Under the pieces are notes generated by a model. It worked only from the letters and a program-made list of their open reading frames with translations, was not told where the DNA came from and made no database searches. 64,000 bases of DNA from an uncultured cyanobacterium. Lineage in GTDB: Bacteria > Cyanobacteriota > Cyanobacteriia > PCC-6307 > Cyanobiaceae. Positions 39,015 through 47,362 of this stretch are shown here, piece after piece (position 1 is the stretch's first letter; every line of letters begins with the position of its first letter). The position numbers were made by a program, and so were the translations under genes. The DNA is taken from contig CAIJRN010000018.1 in the NCBI GenBank assembly GCA_903823115.1, positions 21,275-85,274 on the forward strand. Direction: 5' to 3'.

Positions 39015-39471
39015 AGGCCACCAGCAGCTGCGCGGCTGCCTATGCCCGAACGGAGCTCGGCGTGGACCTGGAGGCTTCCTTTCCACGCCGGAAGGCCTGC
39101 AGGCAGCCGCCATGGGCCTCGGGCAGCTCCAGCAGACCTGGTGCCCCCCGAGGACGACATGACACCGCACTGGATACGCCCTCGTCATCGCCGACTGGAT
39201 TGGCCAGGGCCGCCAACACGACAGGTCCAGTGGGTTTCTGGATCTCCCAGCGAGAACAGCGACGCGATCACACAGATCCGCAGGATCCAGAGCAACGCCG
39301 GCGAGAACTGAGCCGATCGGGGTCTCCTGGGCCAGCCAGGGATCGTCAGCTGAGCCTGCCCAGCTCCCCGCCAGGAACACCACGCCTCCCCCCGTGGGCG
39401 ATCCAACGCCGCAGAAGCCAGAGAGACGAACTCGTGCTAGTACATATGTTCGCATCGTTGAAAGGAGGGGT
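39015..39471. other. Gap without recognisable gene
   Basis: Several frames are open here on both strands, but none has a plausible start, RBS or protein-like composition. I treat it as non-coding or decayed sequence between the HTH gene and the Cys-rich gene. The sequence just before the next gene contains GGAGGGGTATG, which supplies a strong RBS for the ATG at 39472. Confidence 0.5.
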
Positions 39472-39759
39472 ATGGGTGTCCGTCTGCGCCGGCACGCGGC
39501 AGAAGGTGCTGGGTCTGTGGAGGCGTCCATCGAGGCGTGGCCCTATCTCGATGAGGCCGTCCTGCTCAAGACCCGCAGCCGCAAGGTCTGCATGACCTGC
39601 CATTGGTTTCGTCATCACGCCGGCGTCAACTGCATCCCCTTGCTCACCTGCCAGCTGCAGCAGGGCCTGATCGCCCATGACGAGCACCTCACCAGCCGCT
39701 GCCAGGGCTGGACGGACGACATGGTGAGGCAACGGGGCTGGGCGCCTGAGGTGGCCTGA
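39472..39759 (+). CDS. Small Cys/His-rich protein of unknown function
   Basis: ATG 39472, preceded by AAAGGAGGGG, gives 95 residues. The core KVCMTCHWFRHHAGVNC continues into a LTCQLQQGLIAHDEHL-type segment and SRCQGWTDD, so five Cys and several His could bind zinc or a cluster. I know of similar short proteins in picocyanobacteria but no function. Only 10 nt separate it from the DUF1651 gene, suggesting co-expression. Confidence 0.65.
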   Translation: MGVRLRRHAAEGAGSVEASIEAWPYLDEAVLLKTRSRKVCMTCHWFRHHAGVNCIPLLTCQLQQGLIAHDEHLTSRCQGWTDDMVRQRGWAPEVA

Positions 39760-39769
39760 GCTCGGCCCA

Positions 39770-40051
39770 ATGCCCACCAGCAGCAGTAACCGGCCGCCGC
39801 TCTCGCCCCAGGAGGGCTGGATCAGCGACGGCCGCCATGTTCTCCTCTTCCGGCCAAGCCGCTGGGATCGCTGGAGTCTGCAGCTGGAGGTGACGGTGGG
39901 GGAGCTGCTGCCGGATCAGTCGGTGCCGCTGCTGAAAAAACGACTGGAGATCAGCCGCGAGGAGGCCCACAAGCTCTGGGCCAGCAAACGCCAGGCGGGT
40001 TGGCAGATGACAGCGCCGCAATGGCAGCCTCCGCCCATTCCGTCTGGTTGA
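39770..40051 (+). CDS. DUF1651-type small protein
   Basis: The 93 residues fit the picocyanobacterial DUF1651 pattern: GWISDGRHVLLFRPSRWDRW near the start, a LLKKRLEISREEAHKLWASK helix and a C-terminal GWQMTAPQW. These proteins occur in multiple copies in Synechococcus and Prochlorococcus genomes, often in islands. No role is known. Confidence 0.75.
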   Translation: MPTSSSNRPPLSPQEGWISDGRHVLLFRPSRWDRWSLQLEVTVGELLPDQSVPLLKKRLEISREEAHKLWASKRQAGWQMTAPQWQPPPIPSG

Positions 40052-40100
40052 AGCCGCTCTCTGCTCAGCAGGAGCGGAGCTGTCCGCTGGCTTGCCCTGC

Positions 40101-41174
40101 TCAGTGGCGATGACGGTGATGGGCGTCACTGACGTGGGGATGGGCATGCTCCAGCTCCCGGTGGCGATGCTCATGGGCGTGCCAGAAGGGCTGATCGCTG
40201 GCAATCCCTTCCAGATCCTTGGGAGAATGGAGGTGATCGTGATGGGCATCCGTTCCGATCGGTTCATGCTGGTGGCGATGGGCATGGCAGAGCACCGCAT
40301 GGCGATGCCAGTGGCTGTGCCGCTCCTGCAGCAGCAGCAAGACGCCTGCGGCCATCAGCCCAGCGGCGACCAGGAGCTGCGGGGCAAAGGCCTCCCGCAA
40401 CATGACGAGAGAGAACAGGGCCCCGACGAACGGTGCGGTGGAAAACAGCACCGCCTCACGCGCGGCCCCGAGATCGCGCAGGGCCAGCAGATCCAGCCAG
40501 ATCGAGATGCCGTAGCCCAGGGCGCCGATCGCCAGCAACACCAGGATCACCGGCATCGGCGGAAAGCGATGCCCCAGCAGCAGGGCCAGGGCCAGCATCG
40601 GCAGCGAGGCCCCTGCCGCCTTGAAGGTGGCGATCTGGATCGGATCACGCAGGCTCAGGCGCTGGCTGAGGTTGTTGTCGATGCCCCAGGCGAACGTGGC
40701 CAGAGCGATCAGGGAGGTTCCGGTCCCATTGGCGCCGTTGAGGCTTCCCTGCGAGAGCACCACCGCCCCGGCGATCGTGAACAGCGCCGAAAGCAGACCC
40801 AGACGGCCGAGGTGTTCTCGGCCCAGCAGCACGGCAATCGCCAGGGTGAACACCGCCTCAAGATTGAGCAACAGCGAACTGGAGGCAGCTGGCATCCGGC
40901 CCAGGCCAAGGACCAGCGCCACTGGACCCACCACGCCGCCAAGCAGGGTGAGGGTGGCCAACGCCGGCCAGTCCTGCCGATGGATCGGGGTTTCTGCTCC
41001 TTTCCCCCGCACCAGGCGGACGATCAACAGGGCCAGGCTGGCGCCGCCATAGAGCAGGCCGGCGATGCTCAGGGCCGAACCCGATCCGGTGATCGTGCTG
41101 ATCAGCGGGGCGCTGCAGCCGAACAGCACGGCAGCACCAAGGCCCGCCAGCTGGCCGCGTCGTTGCGAGCTCAT
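40101..41174 (-). CDS. EamA/DMT-family transporter with His-rich C-terminal tail
   Basis: ATG 41174 gives 357 residues. Ten hydrophobic segments form two EamA repeats (LAGLGAAVLFGCSAPLIST at the start; second repeat from LIALATFAWGIDNNLSQRLS). The tail after about residue 283 is extremely His-rich, with 23 His in the last 74 residues and runs such as HAHEHRHRELEHAHPH. Such tails occur in zinc, nickel or cobalt transporters and can act as metal sensors or buffers; EamA proteins normally lack them. Metal export is a reasonable guess. The opposite-strand frame over the same bases is a shadow. Confidence 0.88.
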   Translation of the reverse strand: MSSQRRGQLAGLGAAVLFGCSAPLISTITGSGSALSIAGLLYGGASLALLIVRLVRGKGAETPIHRQDWPALATLTLLGGVVGPVALVLGLGRMPAASSSLLLNLEAVFTLAIAVLLGREHLGRLGLLSALFTIAGAVVLSQGSLNGANGTGTSLIALATFAWGIDNNLSQRLSLRDPIQIATFKAAGASLPMLALALLLGHRFPPMPVILVLLAIGALGYGISIWLDLLALRDLGAAREAVLFSTAPFVGALFSLVMLREAFAPQLLVAAGLMAAGVLLLLQERHSHWHRHAVLCHAHRHQHEPIGTDAHHDHLHSPKDLEGIASDQPFWHAHEHRHRELEHAHPHVSDAHHRHRH

Positions 41175-41203
41175 GGTGAAGGCGTCATCACAGCCACGAT
41201 GAT

Positions 41204-42115
41204 TCAGCCCAGCATCACCGCCAGCTCCCGCCCGCATTCTTCATGGGCTCCCAGCCGGCCGGGCAGATGCAGAACCCGATCGGCGACGGCAGCGAGAGCC
41301 TGCATCTCCTTCAGCGACTTGGGCGGAGACTGATCGGCGATCACCACCGTGAGGGGTTGCGGCAGAGCTCGGGCTGCCGCCAGCCAGCCCTCGGGGCGGT
41401 CATAAGGATCCAGTCCCCCGGTCACAAAAGCAGCGCTGGCGAAGCGTGCTCCCGGCTGGCGGGCGATGCGCTGCCGCTCGACGATCCCCTCCGGCGTCAA
41501 CCCGGGGCCGGCCACATCCACATGGCGACGGCTCATCCAGCCGAGCACCGACCTGGTGGTGTTGAGGCGATAGAGCAACGGACCCACCACAGGCGTCTCG
41601 ACCAAGGCGAGGATCAGCGCAAAAGCGCGGCTTCGCCGCTTGGCCATCGTCGGGAACGGGCCGCGCCAGGTGGGGGCCACCAGCACCCATTCGCGCATGG
41701 CCAGGTCGTGACGCTGGGAGGCGAGCAGGGCGATACCGGCGGCGTGACCGGCGGCAATCAGACCGCAGTCGGCGGGACAGCAATCGCGCCGGAAGTCGGC
41801 CAGGAATCTGGCGAGGAGCTCGGCGTTGTAAGGCATCCGGGGCCGATCACTCTCCCCGAAGCCGGGCCAGTCGAGGCTGATCAGCTGGGGAGCTGCAGCC
41901 TCCTGGCCCTGGGCTTGGTCATGGCCATTTGGCTGATGCTCCAGCAGGGCAGCGCTGAAGGCCTGCCACTCGCTGCGGCAGGAGATCGTGCTCAGGGCCG
42001 GCAACAGCAGCCAGGCGGGGCCGGTGCCGCCGCTGCAGTGCCAGGCCACGCGGAGGCTTTGGCCTGAAGCCGACCAGCGGTATTGGCAGGTGATGGGCTT
42101 GTCAGAAACGGGCAT
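41204..42115 (-). CDS. Alpha/beta hydrolase fold protein with Ala at the nucleophile position
   Basis: ATG 42115 gives 303 residues of alpha/beta hydrolase fold: LLLPALSTISCRSEWQAFSA, LISLDWPGFGESDRPRMPYN and the elbow GLIAAGHAAGIALLASQRHD. The elbow reads G-H-A-A-G instead of G-x-S-x-G, so the serine nucleophile is missing. The product may be a non-catalytic binding protein or use different chemistry, as some cofactor-less fold members do. It is 29 nt upstream of the EamA gene on the same strand. Confidence 0.82.
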   Translation of the reverse strand: MPVSDKPITCQYRWSASGQSLRVAWHCSGGTGPAWLLLPALSTISCRSEWQAFSAALLEHQPNGHDQAQGQEAAAPQLISLDWPGFGESDRPRMPYNAELLARFLADFRRDCCPADCGLIAAGHAAGIALLASQRHDLAMREWVLVAPTWRGPFPTMAKRRSRAFALILALVETPVVGPLLYRLNTTRSVLGWMSRRHVDVAGPGLTPEGIVERQRIARQPGARFASAAFVTGGLDPYDRPEGWLAAARALPQPLTVVIADQSPPKSLKEMQALAAVADRVLHLPGRLGAHEECGRELAVMLG

Positions 42116-42198
42116 GACAGAGCTGCTTGAAGCTGGGCCTGCCCATGAACAGGCCCGCTCGATTGCTCCCATCGTGGGGGAGTTGCCCAGGAGCTGCC

Positions 42199-42648
42199 GT
42201 GTCTGCCTTCCCCCTGCTGGTGATCGTCCATGCCCTGGCCGCCACGGTGTGGACCGGCGGCCATCTGGTGCTGGATCTGGGGGTGCTGCCGAGGGCCCTG
42301 CGGGCAAAGAGCGCGGCGGAGATCCGCGCCTTCGAGGAAATCTTTGAGCCCCTGGGCCTGACGGCCCTGGCCATTCAGGTGGTCACGGGCCTTTGGATGG
42401 CCTGGATCTACCTGCCGGGCTTCCAGGGGCTGTTCAAACCGGCGAATCCGATCGGGATGCTGGTGGGCGTCAAGCTGCTGCTGCTCGCCGGCACCGCTGC
42501 CCTGGCGATCCATGCCCGCCTGCGGCTGATCCCCCAGCTCACGGACGACAAGCTGAGCGGCCTGGCCTGGCACATCCGCGGCATCACCGCCCTGGCGATC
42601 GCCTTCGTGGTGGTGGGGGCACTGATCCGGCTGGGCGGCCTGGTCTGA
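42199..42648 (+). CDS. CopD-like small integral membrane protein
   Basis: GTG 42199, with AGGAG six bases upstream, gives about 149 residues with four predicted membrane helices. FPLLVIVHALAATVWTGGHL carries the His-x-x-x-x-x-W-x-G-x-H pattern of CopD-type proteins, and a further His lies in IHARLRLIPQLTD. CopD-domain proteins are linked to copper handling or cytochrome-b-like haem binding. Which applies here is unknown. It diverges from the hydrolase gene at 42115. Confidence 0.75.
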   Translation: MSAFPLLVIVHALAATVWTGGHLVLDLGVLPRALRAKSAAEIRAFEEIFEPLGLTALAIQVVTGLWMAWIYLPGFQGLFKPANPIGMLVGVKLLLLAGTAALAIHARLRLIPQLTDDKLSGLAWHIRGITALAIAFVVVGALIRLGGLV

Positions 42649-42670
42649 GCGGAGCACGGACCACAACAAA

Positions 42671-42692
42671 GCCCGGAGCGTGAGCCCCGGGC
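42671..42692 (+). terminator. Stem-loop after the CopD-like gene
   Basis: GCCCGG (42671-42676) can pair with CCGGGC (42687-42692), followed by ATTTG. It lies 23 nt after the stop. Short stem and weak T-run make it only a candidate terminator. Confidence 0.4.
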
Positions 42693-43525
42693 ATTTGCCG
42701 GCTCAGCCGCGGCGCCTGCCTGGATGGAGGTGCCAAAGCTGTGCCTGATGTGGTCTTGGCAGCCGTGATCGTCAGATCACGTGAGTCTTGGGATGAGGGT
42801 CGGAGCTGCTGGCGCTGGCACCTGGGGCCAGAGTTCAAGTAGGGCTTCCCGTTGGGTCCGGGGCACCTGAGGCAGGTTTCGAGAACGTGCCGTTAACGAT
42901 GCGATGGACGGCGACGGCTGTTGGATGAACAGCGTCACACGCCAGGGAAGCCAGAGATCCGTCAAGAATGTTGGAGCAGGGGCCGGATCGTCAGTGCGCT
43001 CCTGACGCCTGCTGTGGTGGGGTGTCGTCCATGGTCTGGAGCCTCCCGGTTGTCGATGGAGTCACCATCGGACGGCCTCCGGGCTTGGGCAATAGGTGTT
43101 TATGCCTGAGGGGCAGAGGGAGCGGCAGATCTGCAGCCTTCAGCCAGCCCCTGTCGTTCACCGGCCTGGCCGCTTCCTGGGTGGCTTCCACACAACGGTG
43201 AGCACGGCGCTTGGCATCGTCCTTGGTTCTGGGCCCGCATCAGGTAACCCACCATCGCCTGCGGCGTTTCGATCACGGAAGCGAAGGCTGTTGGGCAGGC
43301 CCTCCGCCGGGCCAGCGGGAACTTGTGCCGGTGCGGGTCGGACCGTTTCAGTACTGTTCTGGAGCTTCCAGCGCAGCCCTGTGCCGGGTAGTAGGCCCAC
43401 GGTGGTGTGTGCTCCACCGGAGCGGGCGCTGCGGCGGAAGCGGAAACTCATCGGTGTCTCGTGGTGGAGTCGCTTGGGACGCAACCCCATGGTTCGATCA
43501 TGCCCAGGGTTACAAACAACGGTCC
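42693..43525. other. 833-nt gap, no gene recognised
   Basis: Frames on both strands are open for 60-110 codons, but none resembles a known domain or has consistent codon use. The composition is high GC, so these are likely chance frames. The sequence may include relics of the gene whose end is seen at 43526-43708. Confidence 0.5.
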
Positions 43526-43708
43526 GTGACCCTCTGGCTGATCCGCTCAGGATTCCATGGCGAGCAGGAGCAAAAGTTTCTCGACGAGAGCAGGATCTCT
43601 GTCTGCTGGGGGGAGCTGAACGTTGAGCTGCTGGGCCTGGACGATCGGCAGGCCCTGATCGCTGCCTTGGCTCAGCGCTACCCCGGCGACGAGGGCACAG
43701 GGCGTTGA
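43526..43708 (+). pseudogene. Restriction-endonuclease N-domain fragment (Mrr-like superfamily)
   Basis: The 60 residues VTLWLIRSGFHGEQEQKFLD followed by RISVCWGELNVELLGLDDRQ match the small N-terminal domain that precedes a catalytic Mrr-type nuclease domain in many restriction proteins (W-L-I/V-R-A/S-G-x-H-G-E-x-E). The frame stops after this domain, with no nuclease domain downstream. A GTG at 43526 could start a free-standing domain, but a truncated remnant is more likely. Confidence 0.55.
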
Positions 43709-44370
43709 AGGTGGCTGGTTGGTGGGTGGCGAAGCCGTTGGGGTTACCAGTGGAGCCTTGCAGGCTTGGGTGCCGATGAGCTCCTTCTTAAGGACCGTCC
43801 TCAAATGATGCCTTCACAGCACGAAGGGCCGTTGGTCCTGCGGCAGGGGCACACCTGCATGGTGGGGGATGGGGTTCGCTTTCATGGTGATCGAACTGTT
43901 CTTGATGCAACGAATCAACGCCTCCGGAGCGGCGAGCCGGCCTGGTAGCAGTGGAGATAGGGGAGCCAGCACATTCGGCCTGCCGTGCTGACATGGCCGG
44001 CTGGATGGGCCAATGCGAAGACGTGGTTTGAGGTTGGTTTTCGACCCCATAGGCCTATGAACATCAATACTATGGCTTAACAATCGCAGAGGCTGTCGTG
44101 ATAGCGGCTGGTCCGCAATCATCCCGTGCTGCAGAACTAAATAACCATCTAAGGAGCAATCCGTGGGTGTGGTAACCGTCCGCGGGCTTCCTCGCGACTG
44201 CCTGGAGCCTGCTAGTGTGTGGATGTAGTATTGAACGTCATAAGCTAGCAAATCGCTTTGCATCAGCTTAGGAATGCGTTTATCACCATTAAAATTGGGC
44301 AATGATGCCTGGTCAATGTTCTAATTCCGGGTGTCTGCGGTGAGGACACAATGATATATTTTTTGGTAAC
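43709..44370. other. 662-nt gap, AT-rich towards its right end
   Basis: No gene supported. The last 300 bases are visibly richer in A/T than the surroundings and probably carry the promoter of the glycosyltransferase at 44371. A 162-codon minus-strand frame (43814-44302) was examined and looks non-coding. Confidence 0.5.
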
Positions 44371-45174
44371 ATGATGACTGTCAGCGTGATCACCCCAACC
44401 AGGCTGCTGCCGGATCGGCTCAGCATGCTGGTGGAGTTGAATGTGAGCCTACAGAGCAATGATTGCCTGGTTGAGCATGTTATTGTTGTTGATGGCGCCA
44501 GTCAGGTAGAGCTTCCGCGTGAGCTACGTGAACGGGCTACTGTCATTGCGACAGGGCGGCCCGTCGGCCAAGCCGCTGCGCGCAATTTAGGCCTGGCCAT
44601 TGCGAAAGGTGAATGGATCACCAGCGCCGATGATGATGACTGGCTCTATCCACGCTCTATTGATAAGCGATTGGATGCAATCCATGGTCAGGCTGGCGCC
44701 CTTTGGTCTGCGGGATATTGCACGGATGACTCCAAGATAGATCCAGGCATCGTGCCAGCAGGCCCCAGTTCCCCTGGAGATGTCTGGCGTGCCTGGCCAG
44801 TGCCTATGGCCAGCATCCCCTTGGGGCCAACAACGTTGCTCGTGGAAGCCAATCTTCTGAAGCGGGCTGGCGGCTGGATGGGCTTACCGCAGGGAGAAGA
44901 TATTGGCATGATGATGGCCGTAACCTGTATGGCGCCTGGCGTAGTAATTGATGCCTATGTTTATCATATTTGCTTGCATGGGGGGCAGATGACGAAAGCA
45001 ACTTGGTTCGATGATTTGGAGCTTCTGTCGCGACGATGCGCATGGGAAAGAGGCGAGAGGATCCTCTCCGAACCGCCTCCTGGATCGGCGGCTTGGCCCC
45101 GTCTTTCTCCTCAGGCGATCAGCCCGGTTGAAAGGGATCCTCGTTTCTCCGCATCCAGCTTGGCTGTCGGGTGA
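44371..45174 (+). CDS. Family 2 glycosyltransferase
   Basis: A 267-residue GT-A fold transferase: VSVITPTRLLPDRLSMLVEL, then VIVVDGASQ, the AARNLGLAIAKGEWITSADD stretch continuing into DDW (D-x-D metal site) and LPQGEDIGMMMAV. The acceptor is unknown. The gene is isolated, with long gaps on both sides, and is richer in A/T than core genes, which suggests transfer. Possible role in cell-surface polysaccharide or glycoprotein decoration. Confidence 0.85.
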   Translation: MMTVSVITPTRLLPDRLSMLVELNVSLQSNDCLVEHVIVVDGASQVELPRELRERATVIATGRPVGQAAARNLGLAIAKGEWITSADDDDWLYPRSIDKRLDAIHGQAGALWSAGYCTDDSKIDPGIVPAGPSSPGDVWRAWPVPMASIPLGPTTLLVEANLLKRAGGWMGLPQGEDIGMMMAVTCMAPGVVIDAYVYHICLHGGQMTKATWFDDLELLSRRCAWERGERILSEPPPGSAAWPRLSPQAISPVERDPRFSASSLAVG

Positions 45175-45237
45175 TTCTGGCGAACCTCCCAGTCCCAATT
45201 TCAAGTTTCAAGTTCAGAGTTTTATTTAAGCGCCAAA

Positions 45238-45727
45238 GTGATCCACCCTTGGGGCAAACAAGTGTCGGGGCAGGGTTTTGAGCTCACGATTGCCGTGAAC
45301 CACCTGGCCCATCAGGTTCTTTTGCAACGACTCCTGCCCCTGCTCTTGCGGGGCACGGCGCCGCGGCTGGTGGTCACGAGCTCGGAGGTGCACGACCCCA
45401 CCACAGCTGGCGGCAAGGTGGGGCAACCAGCCGGATTGGGCGATCTGACCGGGCTGCGCCAGGCTCCGGGCGCGGCGATGCTCGATGGCGGTCCCTTCAT
45501 GGCCGAGAAGTCCTAAAAGGACAGCAAGCTCTGCCATCTGCTCATGGCGCGGGAGCTGGATCGCCAGCTGCGGCAGCAGTGCCAGTCCCTGCCGGTGCTG
45601 GCCTGGAGCCCAGGGCTGGTGATTCCCGCGCAGCAGCGGCGGCTTCTTCCGCTACAGCCGCAGCCATAACCCTTTCGAGCAGGCCTTGTTCGCCCTGGTC
45701 GCCCGCGACCTGCTGTGGCTGACCGCG
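45238..45727 (+). pseudogene. Decayed Por-like short-chain dehydrogenase with stop codon at the catalytic Tyr
   Basis: The sequence continues the SDR/Por pattern (GFELTIAVNHLAHQVLLQRL, RLVVTSSEVHDP) without the N-terminal Rossmann half. At 45514-45516 a TAA sits exactly where the Tyr codon of Y-K-D-S-K belongs; 45517-45534 is then identical over 18 bases to por at 247-264. After the stop the same frame resumes as DSKLCHLLMARELDRQLRQQ. Near 45627 the homology shifts by one frame to FFRYSRSHNPFEQALFALVA and ends at about 45727, where IS256-like sequence starts. Three independent lesions make this a clear pseudogene. Confidence 0.85.
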
Positions 45728-46108
45728 ATGCTGCGCAAGCAGTTTCCGGGCGCCGTGCCGGTGATGGAGGCCGCCCGTGATGACGTGCTGGCGTTCCTCC
45801 ACTTCCCGCAGGAGCACTGGCCCAAGATCTGGAGCACCAACCCGCTGGAGCGCTTGAACGTCGCACCGAGAGGTGCGCTTGGCAGCGCAGTGATCAAACG
45901 CCGCACCAACGTCGTCGGCAGCTTCCCCAATGACGCCGCCATTGTGAGGCTGGAGAGCAGTCAGCTGCTGGAGCAGCAGGAGGAATGGCAGCTGGAGCGC
46001 CGCCGCTTCTTCTCCGAGCCCACCATGGCCAAAATCCCCCAGCCCGAGGCGCTACTGGGGCTCACCGATGGTGATCCGGCCGAACAGGCAGCTGTAGCCA
46101 TCAGCTGA
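45728..46108 (+). mobile_element. IS256-family transposase remnant (C-terminal part)
   Basis: The frame contains HWPKIWSTNPLERLN and IKRRTNVVGSFPNDAAIVRL, the conserved end of IS256/Mutator-type transposases, followed by LLEQQEEWQLERRRFFSEP. Between LERLN and IKRRT, where family members have about two residues, there are eleven codons containing a perfect 6-bp stem CGCACC-GAGA-GGTGCG (45862-45877). The N-terminal DDE domain is missing and no terminal inverted repeats were found. It is fused to the end of the Por-like pseudogene. Confidence 0.85.
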
Positions 46109-46625
46109 ATCGCACCAGCTCCTTACTCGATCTACGCAACTCCCCTCGATCGCTGAGTTGCACATTCAGCGATCAGGGTTCATAGTGGATCAATGGAGCT
46201 GCGCAATCAGCTTCCAGGCAGTGTTCCCTGACTGCTCCAGTTCACCCTCCAGAAAGGGTCATAGGACTTCCTGAATTCCACCACTCGAAGGGGCGCTACC
46301 GCTTTGGCTCCGGCCTCCGCTACCAACCGGAACTGCTGAGTACGGGCCCGGCCGGCAAGGTGCGCATTCTCATGAGGGTCGCCGGCACCGGCGACCTTGC
46401 TGGCGATGTGAACTCCAGGGACCGGTGTGCATCGGCAAGGACTTTCGCCTCGATCGCACTCGCAGAGCCGCCTCAGTCAGTGCTCCTGCCTCTGGGGGCA
46501 GCGGCTGTTCCCGCCGGCCCCGCTGGCACCGGGGTCAACAGCACACCGTCTTGCATGGCGAAAAGCGCCACAGCCGCCAGATGCCAGTGATTTTAGTCGG
46601 CGAAGGCGGGGCTCAGCTGAGCCGA
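46109..46625. other. 517-nt gap, possible decayed coding sequence
   Basis: No intact gene. A plus-strand stretch near 46274-46410 reads FHHSKGRYRFGSGLRYQPEL and continues briefly, so it may be a relic, but I cannot assign it. The gap separates the transposase remnant from the convergent cyAbrB gene. Confidence 0.4.
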
Positions 46626-46994
46626 TCAATCCTCCTCATCAGATGCTCCGAGCGGAACCAGGCGAATCTGCTTCCTGCCCAGCTTGATCTCAAACTCATC
46701 GCCCGGCTCCAGGCCCAGCTGGGCGGTGTAGGCCTTGCCGACCATCAGGTTGCCGTTGAACTGCACCTTGGTGGCGTAGCTCAGGCTGCGACCGGGACGG
46801 CCCTTGCCGCCACTGCTGCCGGCGCCGAAGTTCATGCCTTTGGCCTCCAGCAGGGCCTCATAGAAGGCGGTGAAGTTCAGGCGCTCGGTGCCGTCCTTCT
46901 TGGCGCTGACATAGCCAGCGGCACGAACCAGATCCGATTTGGATCCGTCGCTGAGTTCCTTGACCTTGGCCAGTAGTTCAGTTCCGATCAGCAT
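46626..46994 (-). CDS. Cyanobacterial AbrB-like transcription regulator (cyAbrB)
   Basis: ATG 46994 gives 122 residues. The N-terminal half (KVKELSDGSKSDLVRAAGYV, AFYEALLEAKGMNFG) and the C-terminal AbrB/SpoVT-like DNA-binding domain (SYATKVQFNGNLMVGKAYTA, GDEFEIKLGRKQIRLVPLG) are the two conserved parts of cyAbrB proteins. These regulate nitrogen/carbon balance, inorganic carbon uptake and hydrogenase genes. Alpha-cyanobacteria usually have two paralogues; which one this is cannot be told here. The frame upstream of the ATG is not coding. Confidence 0.93.
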   Translation of the reverse strand: MLIGTELLAKVKELSDGSKSDLVRAAGYVSAKKDGTERLNFTAFYEALLEAKGMNFGAGSSGGKGRPGRSLSYATKVQFNGNLMVGKAYTAQLGLEPGDEFEIKLGRKQIRLVPLGASDEED

Positions 46995-47362
46995 GGTGAA
47001 CAGGGAAAGTTGTTTCACTATCCTATTGCCATGACTGATGGCTCTGTGGTCAAGGCCTTGGCGAATCCTGCAGGGTTTGCCGTACATGCATCACAAATGC
47101 TTCGTGGACTTCATGGTGCTTCAGCTCTTCACAGCTGAGGTTTTCCACCGGGTCGTAGAAGTGGATCTCGAACCACTACTGGAACAATGCAAAGGTTCTT
47201 TAGTTGGGCTATGGTTCTGGATTTCGGCATCAGGATTGCAGTTCTGCCACAACGATTCGCTTGCAACTCTCTTCCGGGAGCACGATGGCTTCGCTGTCGT
47301 GCTCGTCCATCGCCAGGAGGTAGAGCCCTTTGGCTTGGCATTGAGACAGTGGTTGAGGGCTG
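46995..47362. other. Region upstream of cyAbrB, no confident gene
   Basis: The 368 nt hold the cyAbrB promoter region; the local A/T content rises near 47010-47030. A minus-strand stretch at 47230-47340 reads QCQAKGLYLLAMDEHDSEAI and continues into a 25-residue tail before its stop. It could be a small protein, but no start fits well. Confidence 0.45.

Noticed and set aside
40092..41333. 413-codon plus-strand frame over the EamA gene
   Set aside because: Gln/Arg/His-rich shadow; the minus strand gives a clear membrane transporter.
43814..44302. 162-codon minus-strand frame in the gap before the glycosyltransferase
   Set aside because: Composition and lack of motifs or RBS suggest non-coding sequence.
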